Origin: Tenodera sinensis
Taxonomy: Eukaryota > Arthropoda > Insecta > Mantodea > Mantidae
NCBI GenBank assembly: GCA_030765045.1
Contig: CM060972.1
Location: forward strand, 4,014,501-4,078,500
Direction: 5' to 3'
DNA length: 64,000 nucleotides
Part shown: positions 60,493-64,000 of the stretch, piece after piece
Layout: each line of letters starts with the position of its first letter
How positions within the stretch are numbered: position 1 is the first letter of the stretch
Program-made: the position numbers and the translations under genes
Notes under the pieces: generated by a model
Told to the model about the DNA's origin: nothing
Seen by the model: only the letters and a program-made list of their open reading frames with translations
Databases searched by the model: none

Positions 60493-61215
60493 TACACTCA
60501 CATGACTTTCTCTACTCTTGTACTAACGATTTTTACAAACTCTTATTTCTCTATCTTCTTCGTGTTAGTTGAGATAAACATTTGTACAAATTATCTTATT
60601 GCTTATTTCCTTGTAGGTACAAGGGGAATATGGGAATACAGGCCAATAACGACATTGTATTTCAGAAAAGTATAGGTATTGCTATACTCACATAAATAAG
60701 AAATATTTCCGAAATGGTTCACTTCACAAAAAATTAATTATTTTATATATATATATATACTGTGTGTTTTAAGGAGATTTAAATTTTGATATAATAACGT
60801 TTGATCCATCGGTTTATTAGCCATGCAAAATATGTCAAGAGTGAACAGAAGTACGTGGGTTAGAACCAGAAAATTGAAGATATAAATTTCATTTTCCATA
60901 AAAATATCTATTGGATGATATTTTAATTAACATTATTAGAGCTATTTTGATAAAGTCAAAATTTTCGAAAAATGCTTTATCTAAAGGTTAGCTTAGCGTG
61001 GAGAAATTTTGTTGAAAATTTTTGTCACAACCTAGAAAGATATTAAGTACTAACTTTGGTTTTTAACTGTCTTTTCGTTTTTGAATTAGGCTGTTCACAG
61101 TTTTTTGGATCCAAGGGACTCAAAACATGTATTTCCGGTGAAATCTCGACATGGAATTTTTGGGTGGAATACAATACTTGCTCTACTTAGCAGTAGAGAA
61201 AGTAGAAAGTTGATG
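60493..61215 (-). mobile_element. MITE-like repeat family, copy H (complete, inverted)
   Basis: Both termini are present: ACTTTCTCTACTCTTGTAC from 60,505 and AGCAGTAGAGAAAGT up to 61,203, about 700 bp. Between them are reverse complements of the family blocks (CCTTGTAGGTACAAGGGG; CTTTTCGTTTTTGAATTAGG; GGTGAAATCTCGACATGG). There is no simple-repeat expansion at the internal variable site, unlike copies A, F and G. The antisense strand of the tail carries a short open frame shared with copies A and C. Confidence 0.65.
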
Positions 61216-61924
61216 TTGCTAAGCAGATGAGCTAGACAAGAGTAGATAACATGAGATATTTGTGGTGGTGAATTTTGGCTGGTCGGTCGGTCGGTCGGTA
61301 TAATGACCATTCCGAGCGAACACGCCCTGCCTGCTGCGATAGTGACCCACCCGGCTGTGCCTAGTACGAGTACCTACCAAACAAGGTGCCTTATGTTCAA
61401 CTACAACCACACTACCTTGAAAGACTTTCAAATGGAACTTGCTGGCCAGCGGCAACAACTGGGTCAGCCAGTACTTGCATAACTAATTCAAGCATGTGTG
61501 TGACAATCAAATGTGAAAGGTTCGTGTCACTACTTATCAATATTTCTACGAAACATGAGTAAATATTGGCTACAAGTTCATCACATTCCAGCGAATCAAT
61601 TTAATTCCTCCGCAGGGCGTGTTTTTAGTGGCCCTGGCCATTGCCTCATCAGCCAAATACCTACCTACATAACAGTTTCACATTCAGTCAGTTCAAATTA
61701 TTAACCTACGATGGGTTATGGCTTCCTTCTCTTTTGTAATAATCTGTTGTAACGTTTTTATTAACCCTTCGGGAAAAACAGCTGTTCCTAATCTCTCACA
61801 TGAAAACCATGAGATGCTGTATAGGATATCGAGCGAGATAACTGTGGGGAAACTACAGAGGGCGCTTTGGGGTAAGTAGGTACCGTGAATCCAAAATATG
61901 ATTATTGCTGGAGAAAAGTATTCA
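61216..61924. other. no recognisable gene; short (GGTC)n
   Basis: Contains a five-unit GGTC run at about 61,280-61,299. Otherwise unassigned. Confidence 0.5.
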
Positions 61925-63569
61925 CCATGAGAGACAGGAGAGAGAGGGGAAGGGAGAGAGAGACGGGAAGGGAGACAGGAGCGAGAGAGAGGAAGGAAGA
62001 AAGGCGCAGGGACGGACGGCGAGAGAGGGACAGAAAGTGGAAGGAGGAGAGAGAGCAGAGTTGAGAGAGGATAGTGTGAAGAGAGGAGAGAGTGGATAGA
62101 GGAGAGGGTGGAGAGAGAAGAGAGAGGAGAGGACAGCGGAGAGGAGACAAGAGGAGAGACAGGGAAAAAGAGCGCAAGAATGGACAGAGAGAGGGGCAGA
62201 GAGTGAGAGGGACAAGGCAAGAGACAGGGGGTGACAGAGAGGGGCGGGAGAGAGCTTGAGACGAAAGGGGAGAAAGGACGAGATAGAGGGAAAGAGACAT
62301 GGATAGGCAGGGAGCGGAAGGGAGACAGGGTGAGCGAGAAGAGAATTTCAGAGAGGCAGACAGTGCTTGAGATAGACGGGAGACAACAGAGAGAGTGGGG
62401 AGTAAGGAGAGAGGGACGGTAGTACACATGGAGGAAGAGACAGGGGGAGCCACAGAGGGGGCAAGGGAGCAAGGATGTGACGAAAGGGGAGAGAGGGCGG
62501 GATAATGAGTCAGAGAGAGAGGGTGAGAGAGGCGGTGGAAGTTGGAGAGAGGGAGAGAGTGATTGACAGGAAGAGGTATGGGCAGAGACAGCTAGAGTGA
62601 CATAGTGAGGCAGAGAGAAAAAAAGGTAGAGCGATAAAGTTGGGGTAGCGACAATGGCAGAATCACGTGAAGTGATGGAGAGAGGGGAGGGGAACGGAGA
62701 GAGGTAAATACAGGAAGAGATAAAGACAGAGGGAGAGAGAGTAATAGAGAGATGTGGAAATAGAGGAAGAGAGTAATAGAGGGAGAAAGAGAGGAGAGAG
62801 ACAGGGGGAGGAACACAAATAGGAGGAAGATACGGGGGTACAGAGGGAGAGAAAGAAAGATTGCATGAGGGGGAGAGATGACGAGCTAGGGAGAGTGGGT
62901 GAGAGAGTAGGAGAGAGAGGATGTGTTCGGGAAGAAAAAAGAGGGAAGGAGAGGATGCGAGGGAGAGAGTTTGAAGAAAGAAAAAGAAGGCTTGAGAGGT
63001 AGAGAGACTGGCAGAGACAGGTAGTGAGATAGGGAGGATGAGGGAGAGCGGGGTAGGGAGACAGGGAGAGGGTGGAGAAGGAGAGGGGGAGCGACAGGGG
63101 CGAGTGAGGTGGAGGTACAGTGAGGGAAAGAGGGTAAGAAAGGGAAATATGGGAAGGGAGATAGAGTTAGAGTGAGACAGATGGAGAGTGAGGTATATAG
63201 AAGGAATGAGACTAAGAAGGAGACAAATCGAAGGGTAGTGAGGGGAGAGCAGAGGGAGAGAGGGCTAGGGGGTAAGGAGAGAAGAAGAAAGAGGACGTGT
63301 GTGGGAGCGGGAAATAAAGCGAGTGGGGGAGAGGGAGAGAGGGCGTAAGGGGGAGTGCGAGAAAGGGTCTAAGGGGGAGAGGGAGAAAGGGCCTAAGGGG
63401 GAGAGGGAGAAAGGCCTAGGGGGTGGGAGGGAGTGTGTCACGAGGTATAGGGCGTGGGATTGGCTGAGTGAGGGAGAGTGAGGGGGAACAATGAAGAGAG
63501 GAGAGACAGAGAGTGCATGTGTGGGAGCGTGAAGGAGAGCGTGTGGGGGAGAGGGAGAAGGCACTAAGT
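61925..63569 (+). repeat. GA-rich low-complexity tract
   Basis: Degenerate GAGAG/GGGAGA DNA for about 1.65 kb, irregular in its first kilobase and more regular near the end, where units such as GGGCCTAAGGGGGAGAGG recur. Less pure than the polypurine array at 35 kb. Ser/Leu/Pro-rich minus-strand and Arg/Glu/Gly-rich plus-strand frames are compositional. Confidence 0.9.
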
Positions 63570-64000
63570 CGGTCTGGGTGGCTCAGTTGGTTAGACGCTG
63601 GCCTACTGATCCCAAGGTCGCGGGTTCAAATCCGGCCCAGGCCGATGGTTTTTAAGTGTGCTTAGAAACGACAGCTCCATGTCAGTAGATTTACTCGCAT
63701 GTAAAAGAACTCCTGCGGGACGAAATTCCGGCACACCGGCGACGCTGATGTGATCCTGGCAATTGACAGCGTCGTTAGCAGGGGAGAGCAGAGGGAGAGA
63801 GGACTAGAGGGTAAGGAGAGAAGAGAGAGGACGTGTGTGGGAGCGGGAAATAAAGCGAGTGGGGGAGAGGGAGAGAGGGCGTAAGGGGGAGTGCGAGAAA
63901 GGGCCTAAGGGGGAGAGGGAGAAAGGGCCTAAGGGGGAGTGGGAGAAAGGCCTAGGGGGGAGTGGGAGAAAAGGCGTAAGGGGGAGTGGGAGAAAGGCCT
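63242..64000 (+). repeat. tandem GA-rich module of about 540 bp
   Basis: GGGGAGAGCAGAGGGAGAG at 63,242 recurs at 63,781, and the sequences stay aligned with small indels (GAGGACGTGTGTGGGAGCGG at about 63,291 and 63,827) up to the window's end. The first unit contains a family 2 SINE at its right end; the second unit is cut by the window. Confidence 0.75.
63570..63778 (+). mobile_element. tRNA-derived SINE, family 2, 3'-truncated
   Basis: Starts CGGTCTGGGTGGCTCAGTTG, with A-box GGCTCAGTTGGTTAGACGC and B-box CGGGTTCAAATCC, and closely matches the inverted copy at 33.1 kb. It stops at CAGCGTCGTTAG, before the A-rich tail present in the other copy, and passes directly into the second GA-rich module. 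Confidence 0.8.

Noticed and set aside
61280..61299. (GGTC)n as telomere-like repeat
   Set aside because: Only five units, and it does not match the TTAGG or other known telomere motifs.
61693..62472. 259-codon Ser/Leu/Pro-rich frame that looks like a membrane protein
   Set aside because: It is the complement of GA-rich low-complexity DNA; a second long frame overlaps it in another phase with the same composition.
63570..63645. A functional tRNA gene
   Set aside because: The tRNA-like head continues into a body shared with the copy at 33.1 kb, which marks it as a SINE; the anticodon stem does not pair well.

Overview
The window is repeat-dominated eukaryotic genomic DNA with no gene I would call intact. 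The mix of non-LTR retrotransposons (one of the RNase H-bearing I group, one CR1/Jockey-like), several tRNA-derived SINE families, a possible Penelope-type terminus and a transposase-derived gene fossil suggests an arthropod, most likely an insect with a large genome. I cannot name the species from sequence alone. There are no bacterial operons, RNA operons or CRISPR arrays.

Layout. 1-26,640 is the right-hand part of a head-to-tail satellite array (monomer 99 bp, with 98 and 100 bp variants). It is organised at several higher levels: blocks of about 0.99, 1.68, 1.78 and 2.07 kb, inside periods of about 6,415 bp and 7,011 bp. The array decays into non-repeat DNA at about 26.6 kb and runs off the left edge of the window. 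26.6-34.9 kb is a graveyard of SINEs and of an unclassified MITE-like family (copies A-D) bounded by the short inverted motif ACTTTCTCTACT. 34.88-37.19 kb is a nearly pure polypurine GAA/GGA minisatellite. 37.2-40.07 kb holds two more copies of the MITE-like family and a fossil LINE C-terminus.

40,068-47,605 is a well-resolved nested insertion. An I-group LINE lies on the minus strand, bounded by a perfect 14-bp target-site duplication and lacking its reverse-transcriptase domain. A second, CR1/Jockey-like LINE on the plus strand interrupts its ORF1; removing that insert restores the ORF1 frame across the junction. The outer LINE ends in a 10-bp-stem hairpin. A second copy of this 3' end, only 38 bp long and flanked by an 11-bp duplication, lies at 51.4 kb.

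47.6-53.1 kb is mostly anonymous AT-rich DNA with a decayed transposase-derived coding fragment at 49.9-50.4 kb. 53.09-56.29 kb is a GT-rich minisatellite (104-bp unit in its centre) that abuts another MITE-like copy exactly where sister copies carry a short simple repeat. 56.3-61.9 kb contains more SINEs, a head-to-head SINE palindrome, a hammerhead-like motif enclosed by an inverted repeat, a large ATT/GTT microsatellite and a complete MITE-like copy. From 61.9 kb to the end is GA-rich low-complexity DNA with a tandemly duplicated module of about 540 bp that contains a SINE.

The long reading frames in the satellite, the polypurine tract, the GT-rich tract and the ATT tract are by-products of repeat period and composition, not genes. 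The most informative features are the multi-scale satellite, the nested LINEs, the minimal 38-bp LINE insertion and the hammerhead-like inverted repeat.
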